DNA of 64,000 nucleotides. Origin: Acidimicrobiia bacterium. Lineage in GTDB: Bacteria; Actinomycetota; Acidimicrobiia; Spongiisociales; UBA11373. This document shows positions 35,534 to 43,951 of this stretch, in pieces. Below the pieces are notes generated by a model. It saw only the letters and a list, made by a program, of their open reading frames with translations. It had not been told where the DNA came from and searched no databases. Location: contig JBBDMM010000001.1 of the NCBI GenBank assembly GCA_040878325.1, positions 62,001 through 126,000 of the forward strand, in the 5' to 3' direction. Numbering within the stretch: position 1 is the first letter of the stretch; each line of letters starts with the position of its first letter. A program made the position numbers and the translations under genes.

Positions 35534-35564
35534 CGAACGGACGCGTCTTCCACTCCGGTCCAGT

Positions 35565-35570
35565 TACCAT
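35565..35570 (+). promoter_or_regulatory. Likely -10 of the purine operon
   Basis: TACCAT lies 30 nt before the TTG start of purC, with a GGGGCGGG stretch between them that could serve as ribosome binding site. No PRPP- or PurR-type operator was recognised. Confidence 0.4.
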
Positions 35571-35600
35571 GCCGCCCAGTCGAGGGGCGGGAACCCAACC

Positions 35601-36335
35601 TTGGAGCGGCCGGTCTACGAGGGCAAGGCAAAGCGAGTCGTCTCGCAGCCTGATGGCACCGCGCACATCTATTACAAGGATGACGCCACTGCGTTCAACG
35701 GCCAGCGGCACGAGCAGTTCGAGGGGAAGGGCACCCTCAACAGCCAGATCACCGAACGCCTCTTCGGGTACTTGACCGGCCAGGGCATTCCCACGCACCA
35801 CATCGGCCGCATCGACGACCGGACCCTCGCGGCCAAGTTCGTCGAGATCATCCCCATCGAATCCGTCGTCCGCTACAAGGTGGCCGGGAGCCTCGGCAAG
35901 CGAACCGGACTCGATCACCTCGCCGAATGCGACCCCCCGGTCATCGAGATGTACTTCAAGCGCGACGATCTCGGCGATCCCTTGATCAACGATGACCATG
36001 TGCGCCTCCTCGACCTGGCGACCCCGGAAGAGGTCGCCTGGCTGCGGGCGATGTCCCGCCGAGCCGCCGACGCCCTGCGCGACCTATTCTTCAAGGCGGG
36101 GGTTGACCTGGTCGACCTCAAGTTCGAGTTCGGCAGGACCGCCGACGGCGAACTGGTTCTCGCCGACGAGGTCTCCCCCGACACCTGCCGGTTCCGCGAC
36201 CTGGCGACCGGGGAGATCCTCGACAAGGACCTATTCCGCTTCGATGAGGGCGATCTCCTCGCCGGATACCGCAAGCTCCTCGCCCACCTCGACCGCGCCC
36301 TTGCCGCGGAACCGGGTGCCAGTGTTCAGAGTTGA
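35601..36335 (+). CDS. purC: Phosphoribosylaminoimidazole-succinocarboxamide synthase
   Basis: Joins CAIR and aspartate with ATP to form SAICAR. The 244-residue protein shows YEGKAKRVV at the start, KDDATAFNG, PIESVVRYKVAGSL, and the C-terminal LVDLKFEFG and LADEVSPDTCRF motifs. The start is a TTG with a G-rich segment upstream; the family N-terminus aligns with it. First gene of the purine operon; its stop overlaps purS by 14 nt. Confidence 0.96.
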   Translation: MERPVYEGKAKRVVSQPDGTAHIYYKDDATAFNGQRHEQFEGKGTLNSQITERLFGYLTGQGIPTHHIGRIDDRTLAAKFVEIIPIESVVRYKVAGSLGKRTGLDHLAECDPPVIEMYFKRDDLGDPLINDDHVRLLDLATPEEVAWLRAMSRRAADALRDLFFKAGVDLVDLKFEFGRTADGELVLADEVSPDTCRFRDLATGEILDKDLFRFDEGDLLAGYRKLLAHLDRALAAEPGASVQS

Positions 36336-36573
36336 ACTGGCGGTCCGCCCCCGCCCCGGCGTCAAGGACCCGCAGGCGGAGGCAGTTCAGGAGAGCCTCG
36401 CCCGCCTTGGCCATGACGGGGTGACCGTGGATTCCGTCGGCCGGTCGCTGTCCCTCACGATCGATTGCCCTTCCGCCGAGGAGGCCGAGCGGATCACCGC
36501 TGACCTCTGCGAACAGCTGCTGGTCAACCCGAACCTGGAGACCTACACGGTGTCGATCGCGGGTTCGACGTGA
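36322..36573 (+). CDS. purS: Phosphoribosylformylglycinamidine synthase subunit PurS
   Basis: Small 83-residue subunit of the three-part FGAM synthase (PurL-PurQ-PurS). The pattern FRVELAVRPRPGVKDPQAEAVQESLARLGHD and the ITADLCEQLLVNPNLETYTVSI end are the PurS signature. It starts at a GTG inside purC (14-nt overlap) and its stop overlaps the purQ GTG. Presence of PurS goes with the short PurL seen here. Confidence 0.95.
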   Translation: MFRVELAVRPRPGVKDPQAEAVQESLARLGHDGVTVDSVGRSLSLTIDCPSAEEAERITADLCEQLLVNPNLETYTVSIAGST

Positions 36574-37301
36574 GCGGCCCGCGGGCAGCCGTCATCGTTT
36601 TCCCCGGCTCCAACGGGGACCGCGACCTCCTCGAGACACTTCGCACCGCCGGATTCGACGCCTTTCCCCACCCTTCGGGACGCGCACTGCCGGAAGACGT
36701 CGTCCTCGCCGGACTTCCCGGAGGCTTCTCGTTCGGCGACTACTGGAGGGCGGGGATGCTTGCCAGCCAGGAGCCGGCGGTGCGCAGCCTCGACCATCTC
36801 GTCGATCGGGGCGGACTGGTGATCGGACTCTGCAATGGCTTCCAGATCCTCGTCGAGGCCGGGCTGCTTCCCGGGGCGCTGTCCTACAACGACCCTGCTG
36901 GGTTCCGTCATCGATGGGTCACGCTCGAGTGCGCCTTCGACTCCAGCAGCCCGTGGTTCGAGGCCGTGCCCGCAGGCTCCAGGCTGCGTATGCCGATCGC
37001 CCACGGCGAGGGCTCCTACTTCCACCCTGGGGGATTCGACGCGGTCGCCGCGCATGCCCCGCTGCTCTACGAGGACAACCCCAACGGCTCCGTGGGCGGC
37101 GTGGCGGCGCTCCTCGACGCTACCGGCCGGGTGCTGGGGATAATGCCCCACCCCGAGCGTGCCTCGGATCCCGACCTCGGCAGTGGCGACGGGCTCCGGC
37201 TGTTCCAAGGCGCCTTCGGCGCCGCCTCCAGCCTCCAGCCTCCAGCCTCCAGCAAGAACGCGCCAAGCGTCCTAGTCGGCAAGACGGGAGGCGGGTCTTG
37301 A
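36570..37301 (+). CDS. purQ: Phosphoribosylformylglycinamidine synthase glutaminase subunit PurQ
   Basis: Supplies ammonia from glutamine to PurL. The 243-residue protein has the oxyanion segment LPGGFSFGDYWRAG, the nucleophilic Cys in GLCNGFQIL, and the His-Glu pair in MPHPERASDP. The GTG start overlaps purS (GTGA). The last 25 or so residues (SSLQPPASSKNAPS and onward) extend beyond the normal PurQ end and are encoded by four CCTCCAG heptamers, so a repeat has run into the coding region. The stop overlaps the purL start by 4 nt. Confidence 0.96.
   Translation: MSGPRAAVIVFPGSNGDRDLLETLRTAGFDAFPHPSGRALPEDVVLAGLPGGFSFGDYWRAGMLASQEPAVRSLDHLVDRGGLVIGLCNGFQILVEAGLLPGALSYNDPAGFRHRWVTLECAFDSSSPWFEAVPAGSRLRMPIAHGEGSYFHPGGFDAVAAHAPLLYEDNPNGSVGGVAALLDATGRVLGIMPHPERASDPDLGSGDGLRLFQGAFGAASSLQPPASSKNAPSVLVGKTGGGS
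37225..37252. repeat. Four perfect CCTCCAG heptamers inside the purQ 3' end
   Basis: CCTCCAG four times in tandem, followed by GCAAGA (37252-37257) and a small ACGC/GCGT stem. The repeat encodes part of an extra C-terminal tail on PurQ. The 26-nt segment from the second unit through GCAAGA also occurs between purH and purD. Confidence 0.9.
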
Positions 37302-39475
37302 CGCTTTCAACCGAGAACTCGGCACGCGAGATCGGGTTGGCGATGGGGCTCACCGAGGCCGAACTCGACCACATCGTCGCCGAGTTGGGACGCGAGCCGA
37401 ACCGGGTGGAACTGGCGGTGTTCGCCGGCATGTGGAGTGAGCATTGCTCCTACAAGTCCACGAAGGCATTGCTGGCGACCCTCCCCACGACGGGACCGGG
37501 TGTCCTGGCAGGCCCGGGAGCCCACGCCGGTACGGTCGATATCGGCGACGGATGGGCGATCGCCTTCAAGATCGAGAGCCACAATCACCCGAGCGCAGTC
37601 GAGCCGTATCAGGGAGCAGCAACCGGGGTGGGTGGAATTCTCCGCGACGTCGTCGCCCAGGGCGCCCGCCCGGTAGCCGTCATGGACGCGCTCTGCTTCG
37701 GTGACCCGGCCTCCCCCCGCACCCGATGGCTCCGGGACGGGGTCATCGGCGGCATCGGCGGCTACGGCAATTCGTACGGGGTGCCCAATATCGGCGGCCT
37801 CACGGTCTACGACTCCGGCTATGAGGGGAACCCACTCGTCAATGCCCTCGCCGCCGGGTTGGTCCGCCACGAGGGGATGCGTACCGCAGCCGCCACCGGC
37901 CCGGGCAACGCCGTGCTCGTCGTCGGCGCCACCACCGGGCGCGACGGCATCCTCGGCGCGGCCTTTGCGTCAGAGGAGCTCGGCGAGCACCACGAGCACA
38001 CCGCGCGCCGATCGCACGTCCAGGTGGGCGACCCGTTCATGGGCAAGAAGCTGATGGAGGCGATGCTCTCGTTCGACGATGGGCTCGTCGCCTGCCAGGA
38101 CCTCGGAGCGTGTGGCATCGCCTGCGCCACCGCTGAGATGGCGGCCGCCGGCGGCACCGGCTTCGACATCGATCTCGACCTGGTGCCGCAGCGAGAGGCC
38201 GGCATGGAGCCCTTCGAGATCCTGCTGTCCGAGTCGCAGGAGCGCTTCATGCTGGTGGTTGCCGAGGGCCGCGCAGAAACCGCTCTCGCCCATTTCCGCG
38301 GCCACGGTGTCCACGCCGCGGTCTGCGGCACCGTCACCGACTCGGGCCAGATGCGGGTGCGCCACGACGGCGCGATCGTCGTCGACGTGCCCGCCGCCCT
38401 GGTGGCCGACGGCACCCCGCGCCAGGAGTGGGAGACAGGGACGCTCCCCGACCCGCGGCCGTACCCCGACTTTCCGATTCCGGACGACCTCGCCGCAGTG
38501 CTCATCCAACTGATCGCCCAACCAGGGATGGCCGATCATTCGCGGCTCTACGAGCGCTACGACCAGACCGTGGGGAATCGCACCATCCGCGGACCGGGCC
38601 AGGGCGAGGCGGCGGTGCAGAAGTTGCCCGGGTCGACGGCCGGCTACGCGATCAGCCTGGTGGGTGGCGGTGAACGCTGCGCCGTCGACCCCTACCTCGG
38701 CACCCAGGCGCTGCTCGGCGAAGCAGTTCGTAACCTCGGCTGCGTCGGAGCGAGGCCCGTCGCGGTCTCCGACGGGATCAACGCCGGGTCGCCTTCCGAT
38801 CCGGTCGAGTTCGCCCGCCTGGCGGCGTTGATCAAGGGTCTCGGCGACGGTCTCCGCTCACTCGACCTCCCGGTGACCGGTGGCAACTGCTCGCTGTACA
38901 ACGAGTCGCCCGCGGGGGCGATCCCCCCCACTCCGATGATCGGGGTCGTCGGCACCGTCGGAGACATCCGCCGCATACCCGCCGTTGCGATGGAGTCCGG
39001 CGAGGTCCTGCTTCTCGCTGGATCACCCCCCGGCGAGCAGGGTCATGCCGCCTACGGACGCATGATCACCGGATCGGCCGGACCTGCCCCCTCGGTCGAT
39101 CTCGCCGCCGACCAACGCCTCGCAGCATTCTTGGTGGGGCAGATCGCCGCCGGGAGGATTCGCGCGGCGAAGGACTCCGGGCGCGGAGGCCTCGCCGTCG
39201 CCCTCGCCAAACTCTGCATCCGCGGCGGCGTCGGCGCCGAGGTCGGGGGCGAGTGGGGTAGCCGACCCGACTGGGCGCTATTTGGCGAGGGGTCAGGGGC
39301 GGCGTGGATCACCACCCGAGCTGAGGACGCCGGAGCGGCGATCGCCGACGCGGCGACTGCAGGAGTTCCGGTGCAGCAGATGGGGGTAGTCGGCGGGAAC
39401 CGCCTCACGATCGGTGGCCTCATCGACCTCGGCGTCGGGGATCTGGCGACCGCCTACGCGAAGGAGCCGGCGTGA
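37298..39475 (+). CDS. purL: Phosphoribosylformylglycinamidine synthase subunit PurL
   Basis: Catalytic subunit of FGAM synthase, the short (725-residue) form that works with PurS and PurQ. Motifs include FAGMWSEHCSYKSTKALL, KIESHNHPSAVEPYQGAATGVGGILRD, IGGYGNSYGVPNIGG, and the second-half GGERCAVDPYLGTQ and PVTGGNCSLYNESPAGAIPPTPMIG. The start is a TTG overlapping the purQ stop (TTGA), with GGGAGGCGGG upstream. The stop overlaps purF by 4 nt. Confidence 0.97.
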   Translation: MTLSTENSAREIGLAMGLTEAELDHIVAELGREPNRVELAVFAGMWSEHCSYKSTKALLATLPTTGPGVLAGPGAHAGTVDIGDGWAIAFKIESHNHPSAVEPYQGAATGVGGILRDVVAQGARPVAVMDALCFGDPASPRTRWLRDGVIGGIGGYGNSYGVPNIGGLTVYDSGYEGNPLVNALAAGLVRHEGMRTAAATGPGNAVLVVGATTGRDGILGAAFASEELGEHHEHTARRSHVQVGDPFMGKKLMEAMLSFDDGLVACQDLGACGIACATAEMAAAGGTGFDIDLDLVPQREAGMEPFEILLSESQERFMLVVAEGRAETALAHFRGHGVHAAVCGTVTDSGQMRVRHDGAIVVDVPAALVADGTPRQEWETGTLPDPRPYPDFPIPDDLAAVLIQLIAQPGMADHSRLYERYDQTVGNRTIRGPGQGEAAVQKLPGSTAGYAISLVGGGERCAVDPYLGTQALLGEAVRNLGCVGARPVAVSDGINAGSPSDPVEFARLAALIKGLGDGLRSLDLPVTGGNCSLYNESPAGAIPPTPMIGVVGTVGDIRRIPAVAMESGEVLLLAGSPPGEQGHAAYGRMITGSAGPAPSVDLAADQRLAAFLVGQIAAGRIRAAKDSGRGGLAVALAKLCIRGGVGAEVGGEWGSRPDWALFGEGSGAAWITTRAEDAGAAIADAATAGVPVQQMGVVGGNRLTIGGLIDLGVGDLATAYAKEPA

Positions 39476-40842
39476 TCTCGGTCCCCCTCGACAAGCTGCG
39501 AGAGAACTGCGGAGTCGTCGCCGTCTACAACGTCGACGGTGCCGCCCCGCTGGTCCACCGAGCGCTCTTCGAGCTCCAGCACCGGGGGCAAGAGGCCGCG
39601 GGAATCGCTTCGACCGGAGCCGACGGCGAACTGCACACGGAAAAGGGCCAGGGCCTCATCGCCGATGCCTTGCCGTTCCATCGGATCGAAGCGATGGCGG
39701 GGACTCGAGCGGTGGGTCATTGTCGGTATTCGACCGTGGGACCGGAGCAGAACACCCAGCCGTTCATCGCCAACACCCCGTACGGCAAGATCGCCCTGGC
39801 GCACAACGGCAACATCAAGAACGCCGACGAGTTGCGCAAGAGTCTCGAGGCCGAAGGCTCCCTGGTGGCCACGTCGCTCGACACCGAGTTACTGGTGCAC
39901 CTCATCGCCCGGTCGCAAGCACCCGACTTCGCGGGCGCGCTCCGCTACATGGCAGAGCGGGCGGTCGGCGCATACTCGCTCACCATGCTGTGCAACGGCA
40001 CGATCTACGCCCTGCGCGACCCCAACGGGCTCCGCCCCCTCGTTCTCGGCGAGATGAAGGGCGGCTGGGTGATCGCCTCCGAGACCTGCGCTCTCGACGT
40101 CCTCCATGCGGAGCACGTCAAGGAGATCGCACCGGGTGAACTGGTGACGATCGGCCCGGAAGGGGTGACGACTCTCCAACTCCTCGAGCCCGCCCAACCG
40201 AGCCCGTGCGTGTTCGAGCTGGTCTACTTCTCGCGTCCCAACTCGACGGTGTTCGGCCAATCGGTCAACAGTGCGCGGATCCGGATGGGAATGGAGCTGG
40301 CGGTTGCCGACGAGGAGTCCGGCTCACCGCGGCCCGACGTGGTGATCCCGGTGCCCGACTCGGGTGTTCCCGCCGCCATCGGGTATTCGCGCCGCAGCGG
40401 GGTGCTGTACGAGAAGGCGATCCTCCGCAGCCACTACGTCGGCCGCACCTTCATCCTTCCGGACCAGGACTCGCGCACCGCTCAGATCGAACTCAAGCTC
40501 TCGGTGATCCGGGACGCAGTGCGGGGGATGCGGGTAATGCTCGTCGACGATTCGATCGTACGAGGCAACACCTCGCGCCAGATAGTCCAGATGGTGCGCG
40601 ACGCTGGTGCGTCCGAGGTCGTGATGCGCGTCGCCAGTCCTCCCCTTGCCTGGCCGTGCTATCTGGGGATCGACACCCCCAGCCGCGAGGAGCTGGTGAT
40701 CAACCGGGCAGGCTCGGTCGAACGGGTGGCCGACATGATCGGAGTAGACGACCTGCGCTACCTGTCGGTGGAGGGACTGCGCCGGGCCACCGGCAACGGG
40801 GAGTTCTGCATGGCGTGCATGACCGGGGACTACCCGGTGTGA
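39472..40842 (+). CDS. purF: Amidophosphoribosyltransferase
   Basis: First committed step of purine synthesis: PRPP + glutamine to phosphoribosylamine. The 456-residue protein has a short propeptide and then the N-terminal nucleophile in ENCGVVAVYN (Cys 13), RALFELQHRGQEAAGI, the PRPP-binding MLVDDSIVRGNTSRQIV motif, and a C-terminal EFCMACMTGDYPV whose Cys residues fit the Fe-S ligand set of the Bacillus-type enzyme. The GTG start overlaps purL. The stop overlaps the purM GTG. Confidence 0.97.
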   Translation: MISVPLDKLRENCGVVAVYNVDGAAPLVHRALFELQHRGQEAAGIASTGADGELHTEKGQGLIADALPFHRIEAMAGTRAVGHCRYSTVGPEQNTQPFIANTPYGKIALAHNGNIKNADELRKSLEAEGSLVATSLDTELLVHLIARSQAPDFAGALRYMAERAVGAYSLTMLCNGTIYALRDPNGLRPLVLGEMKGGWVIASETCALDVLHAEHVKEIAPGELVTIGPEGVTTLQLLEPAQPSPCVFELVYFSRPNSTVFGQSVNSARIRMGMELAVADEESGSPRPDVVIPVPDSGVPAAIGYSRRSGVLYEKAILRSHYVGRTFILPDQDSRTAQIELKLSVIRDAVRGMRVMLVDDSIVRGNTSRQIVQMVRDAGASEVVMRVASPPLAWPCYLGIDTPSREELVINRAGSVERVADMIGVDDLRYLSVEGLRRATGNGEFCMACMTGDYPV

Positions 40843-41840
40843 CCCGGCCCCTCTCGTATGAGGCGGCGGGAGTCGACATCGCCGCGGCCGAAAGGTTCAT
40901 CGAAGCGATTGGCCCGCTGGTCCGATCCACCCACACCGCCGGCGTGGTGGCGCATGATTCGCGTTTCGCCGGGCTGATCCGTCCCGACATCTCGGGAATG
41001 ACGGATCCCCTGATTGCCGCCACTTGCGACGGGGTCGGCACCAAGGTCCTGCTCGCGACCGAGCCATCGCACTATGAGGGCCTGGGACGCGATCTGGTGG
41101 CGATGAACGTCAACGATCTGCTCCCCCTCGGTGCGCGGCCCTTGCTGTTCCTCGACTACCTGGCGGCGGGCAGGCTCGACCCGGCTCGCCTCGAAGCCGC
41201 GGTGCGCGGGATCGCCGCCGCCTGCCGGGAGGCCGGCTGCGCGTTGCTGGGCGGCGAGACCGCTGAGATGCCCGACGCCCTCCACAACGACACTGTGGAG
41301 ATGGCCGGATTCTCGGTGGGTGTGGTCGACGCCACCACCCTGCCCGATCCCGCCTCGGTTCGCCCGGGCGACACGGTGGTCGCCTTGCCATCGACCGGAC
41401 TGCACTCCAACGGGTTTTCCCTTGCCCGGCGCGCCCTGATCGACCGCGGTGGTTTCGGTCTCGACGACACCCTGCCCAGGCTCGATCGAACCGTCGGCGA
41501 CACCTTGCGTACCCCGACCGCCATTTACGTCGATCGGGTGCTCGGCACCGCCTTCAAGGCGGCGGCCCACATCACCGGGGGCGGCTTGCTCGGCAGGATC
41601 GCGGCGATGCTCCCCCAGGGACTCGGTGCCAACGTCGACCCCAATGCCTACGCGCGGCCTCCCGTGTTCGATCTGATCGCAGAAGCGGGAGAGATCGCGG
41701 CGGCGGAGATGGCGGCGACCTTCAACATGGGCCTGGGATTCGTTGCCATCGTCGAGCCCGGATTGGAGCCCGCCGACTGGATTCGGGTCGGAGAGGTCGT
41801 CGAAGGCGGAGTGACCGACCTCGGCTATGCCGCCCGCTAG
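40839..41840 (+). CDS. purM: Phosphoribosylformylglycinamidine cyclo-ligase
   Basis: Cyclises FGAM to AIR with ATP. The protein is 333 residues. The glycine-rich DPLIAATCDGVGTKVLLA, MNVNDLLPLGARPLLFLDYLAAG, GGETAEMPD, GFSVGVVD, ALPSTGLHSNGFSLARR and HITGGGLLGRI motifs are all present. The GTG start overlaps the purF stop (GTGTGA). The end overlaps the purN-purH frame by 14 nt. Confidence 0.97.
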   Translation: MTRPLSYEAAGVDIAAAERFIEAIGPLVRSTHTAGVVAHDSRFAGLIRPDISGMTDPLIAATCDGVGTKVLLATEPSHYEGLGRDLVAMNVNDLLPLGARPLLFLDYLAAGRLDPARLEAAVRGIAAACREAGCALLGGETAEMPDALHNDTVEMAGFSVGVVDATTLPDPASVRPGDTVVALPSTGLHSNGFSLARRALIDRGGFGLDDTLPRLDRTVGDTLRTPTAIYVDRVLGTAFKAAAHITGGGLLGRIAAMLPQGLGANVDPNAYARPPVFDLIAEAGEIAAAEMAATFNMGLGFVAIVEPGLEPADWIRVGEVVEGGVTDLGYAAR

Positions 41841-43878
41841 GCCCCGCTTCGCCATCCTCGCCTCGGGACGAGGATCGAACGCCGAGAGCCTGATGGAGGC
41901 GTTCACCAACGACCTCTCCGATGCCGAGTTGGCCCTCGTCGTCAGCGACAACCCCGACGCCCCCGTGCTCGAGCGCGCCACCCGGCGGGGCGTAGCCACG
42001 GTCGTGGTGGCCGCCTCCGACACCCGGGCGGACCACGAGGCGCGCCTCCTCGAGGCCGTCGCCGTCGTCGACCACCTGCTGCTCGCCGGGTACATGCGCG
42101 TCCTTTCCCCCTGGTTCCTCGACCGGTTCCCGGGGACGATCCTCAACATTCACCCCTCGCTCCTCCCCGACTTCCCCGGGCTCGACGCGGTCACCCGACA
42201 ATGGGAAGCGAGGGTGACGACGGCGGGGGCGACGGTCCACTTCGTCGACCGGGGGGTCGACACCGGGCCGGTGTTGCTCCAGGGATCGATCGAGGTGCGC
42301 GGGGATGAGAGTGCCGACGGCCTCGCCCAGCGGATTCTCACCGAGGTGGAACATCGGATCTACCCCGAGGCTGTCCGAATGCTGCTCGACCGTCTGCAGC
42401 CCAGGGTCGCCCGGGCCTTGTTCAGCGTCTCGAACAAGGCTGGGATCGCCGACTTCGCTCGCCGGCTCGCCAAGGCAGGAGTCGCCCTGATCGCTTCGGG
42501 CGGTACCGCCCGCGATCTCGAAGAGGCCGGGGTCACCGTGCGCGCCGTCGAGGAGGTGACCGGGGCAGCAGAGGTGCTCGGCGGGCGAGTGAAGACCCTC
42601 CATCCCGCCATCCACGCAGGCATCCTCGCCGATCGTCGCGTCCGTGCCCATCTGGCCGAGATCGAGGAACGCGGTTACCAACCGATCGATCTGGTGGTCT
42701 GCAACCTGTATCCGTTCGAACAGACCCTCGCCGCCAGAGTAGACCGCGACACGATCATCGAGACAATCGATATCGGCGGCCCCACCCTGGTGCGCGCTGC
42801 CGCCAAGAATGCCGACGGCGGGGTCACGGTGGTGGTGGATCCGGCCGACTATGACGAGGTGGCGGAGGAGATCGGCACCCATGGGTCGGTGCCCCGGGCG
42901 CTTCGCCGCCGACTCGCGGCCAAGGCGTTCCGGTTGATCGCCGATTACGACACCGCCATCGCTGTCTGGGCTGCGGACCGGCCGCTTCGTTACGGGGAGA
43001 ACCCCCACCAGGAGGCCCGCCTGGTGCCCGACGGCACCGGTCGGGGAGTCGCCGCCGGCAGGCTGCTCCACGGCAAGGACCTCTCGTACAACAACCTGCT
43101 CGACCTCGACGCCGCCTACCGGGCGGTGGCCGGCCCCGGCCCCCATCGATGCTCGGTGGTGAAACACTCCAATCCCTGCGGTCTCGCCGAGGCCGAGACC
43201 CAGGCCGAGGCCTTCCGCCGGGCGTTGTCGGGTGATCCCGAGGCGGCATTCGGCGGGATTCTCGGCTTCAACCTGGCTCTCGACGAAACAACTGCCCGGG
43301 AGATCATCGAGTCGGCATTGTTCGTCGAGTGCATCGCCGCGCCCGGCTTCGACCCGGGTGCGCTCGACCTGCTCTCCCAACGCAAGAACCTGCGGCTGCT
43401 GGCGGTGCCGCCCGGCGATCCGAACCCCGCCCGGGTGGTCCACTCGATCGGAGGGGGCACTCTGGTTCAAACGTCCGATCCGGGACCCGCGGACCGGACG
43501 TCGTGGACCGTGCCGACCCGGCTCCAGCCGGACGACTGGGGCGAGGCGGAGTTTGCCCTTCGCGCCGCGGCCATCCTCAAGTCGAACGCGATAGCCGTGA
43601 CCCACGACCGCACCCTGGTCGGCACCGGGGCCGGGCTGATGAGCCGGATCGACGCCTGCCGCCTTGCACTGGAGAAGGCCGGAGATCGCGCCCGGGGGGG
43701 CGTGCTCGCCTCCGACGGGTTCTTCCCCTTCGACGACTGCGTCCACCTCGCCGCCGCCGCCGGCGTCACCCTGATCGTCCAGCCGGGGGGATCCCGCCGC
43801 GACAAGGAGGTGATCGCCGCATGCGACGAACTCGGCCTGGCAATGGTGTTCACCGGACGAAGGCACTTTCGGCATTGA
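41827..43878 (+). CDS. PurN-PurH fusion (GAR transformylase + AICAR transformylase/IMP cyclohydrolase)
   Basis: One uninterrupted 683-codon frame. Residues 1-190 are GAR formyltransferase PurN: LASGRGSNAESL, NIHPSLLPDFPGLDA with N107 and H109, and D145 in DTGPVLLQ. Residues about 196-683 are PurH: RALFSVSNKAGIADFARRL, KTLHPAIHAGILA, RYGENPHQEA, SYNNLLDLDAA and the AICAR-transformylase KHSNPCG. The linker is only about five residues (QPRVA). Both formyl-transfer steps use 10-formyl-THF. A TTG at 42419 could restart translation, but it would cut into the first PurH strand, so a true fusion is the better reading. These are separate genes in the genomes I know. The purM overlap is 14 nt. Confidence 0.93.
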   Translation: MPPARPRFAILASGRGSNAESLMEAFTNDLSDAELALVVSDNPDAPVLERATRRGVATVVVAASDTRADHEARLLEAVAVVDHLLLAGYMRVLSPWFLDRFPGTILNIHPSLLPDFPGLDAVTRQWEARVTTAGATVHFVDRGVDTGPVLLQGSIEVRGDESADGLAQRILTEVEHRIYPEAVRMLLDRLQPRVARALFSVSNKAGIADFARRLAKAGVALIASGGTARDLEEAGVTVRAVEEVTGAAEVLGGRVKTLHPAIHAGILADRRVRAHLAEIEERGYQPIDLVVCNLYPFEQTLAARVDRDTIIETIDIGGPTLVRAAAKNADGGVTVVVDPADYDEVAEEIGTHGSVPRALRRRLAAKAFRLIADYDTAIAVWAADRPLRYGENPHQEARLVPDGTGRGVAAGRLLHGKDLSYNNLLDLDAAYRAVAGPGPHRCSVVKHSNPCGLAEAETQAEAFRRALSGDPEAAFGGILGFNLALDETTAREIIESALFVECIAAPGFDPGALDLLSQRKNLRLLAVPPGDPNPARVVHSIGGGTLVQTSDPGPADRTSWTVPTRLQPDDWGEAEFALRAAAILKSNAIAVTHDRTLVGTGAGLMSRIDACRLALEKAGDRARGGVLASDGFFPFDDCVHLAAAAGVTLIVQPGGSRRDKEVIAACDELGLAMVFTGRRHFRH

Positions 43879-43883
43879 AGAAG

Positions 43884-43911
43884 CCGCCAGCCTCCAGCCT
43901 CCAGCCTCCAG
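43884..43911. repeat. CCTCCAG heptamer array between purNH and purD
   Basis: CCGCCAG followed by three CCTCCAG units, then GCAAGA (43911-43916) and a perfect 7-bp hairpin GGCGGCC-TCC-GGCCGCC (43922-43938). It begins 5 nt after the purNH stop and ends 13 nt before the purD ATG. It shares a 26-nt identical core with the array in purQ. Confidence 0.88.
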
Positions 43912-43951
43912 CAAGAGGGCGGGCGGCCTCCGGCCGCCTTGGGCCCTCCGC

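Noticed and set aside
42419-43878. Separate purH gene starting at the internal TTG at 42419
   Set aside because: No stop codon separates it from purN, no good ribosome binding site precedes it, and this start would remove the first residues of the PurH core strand.
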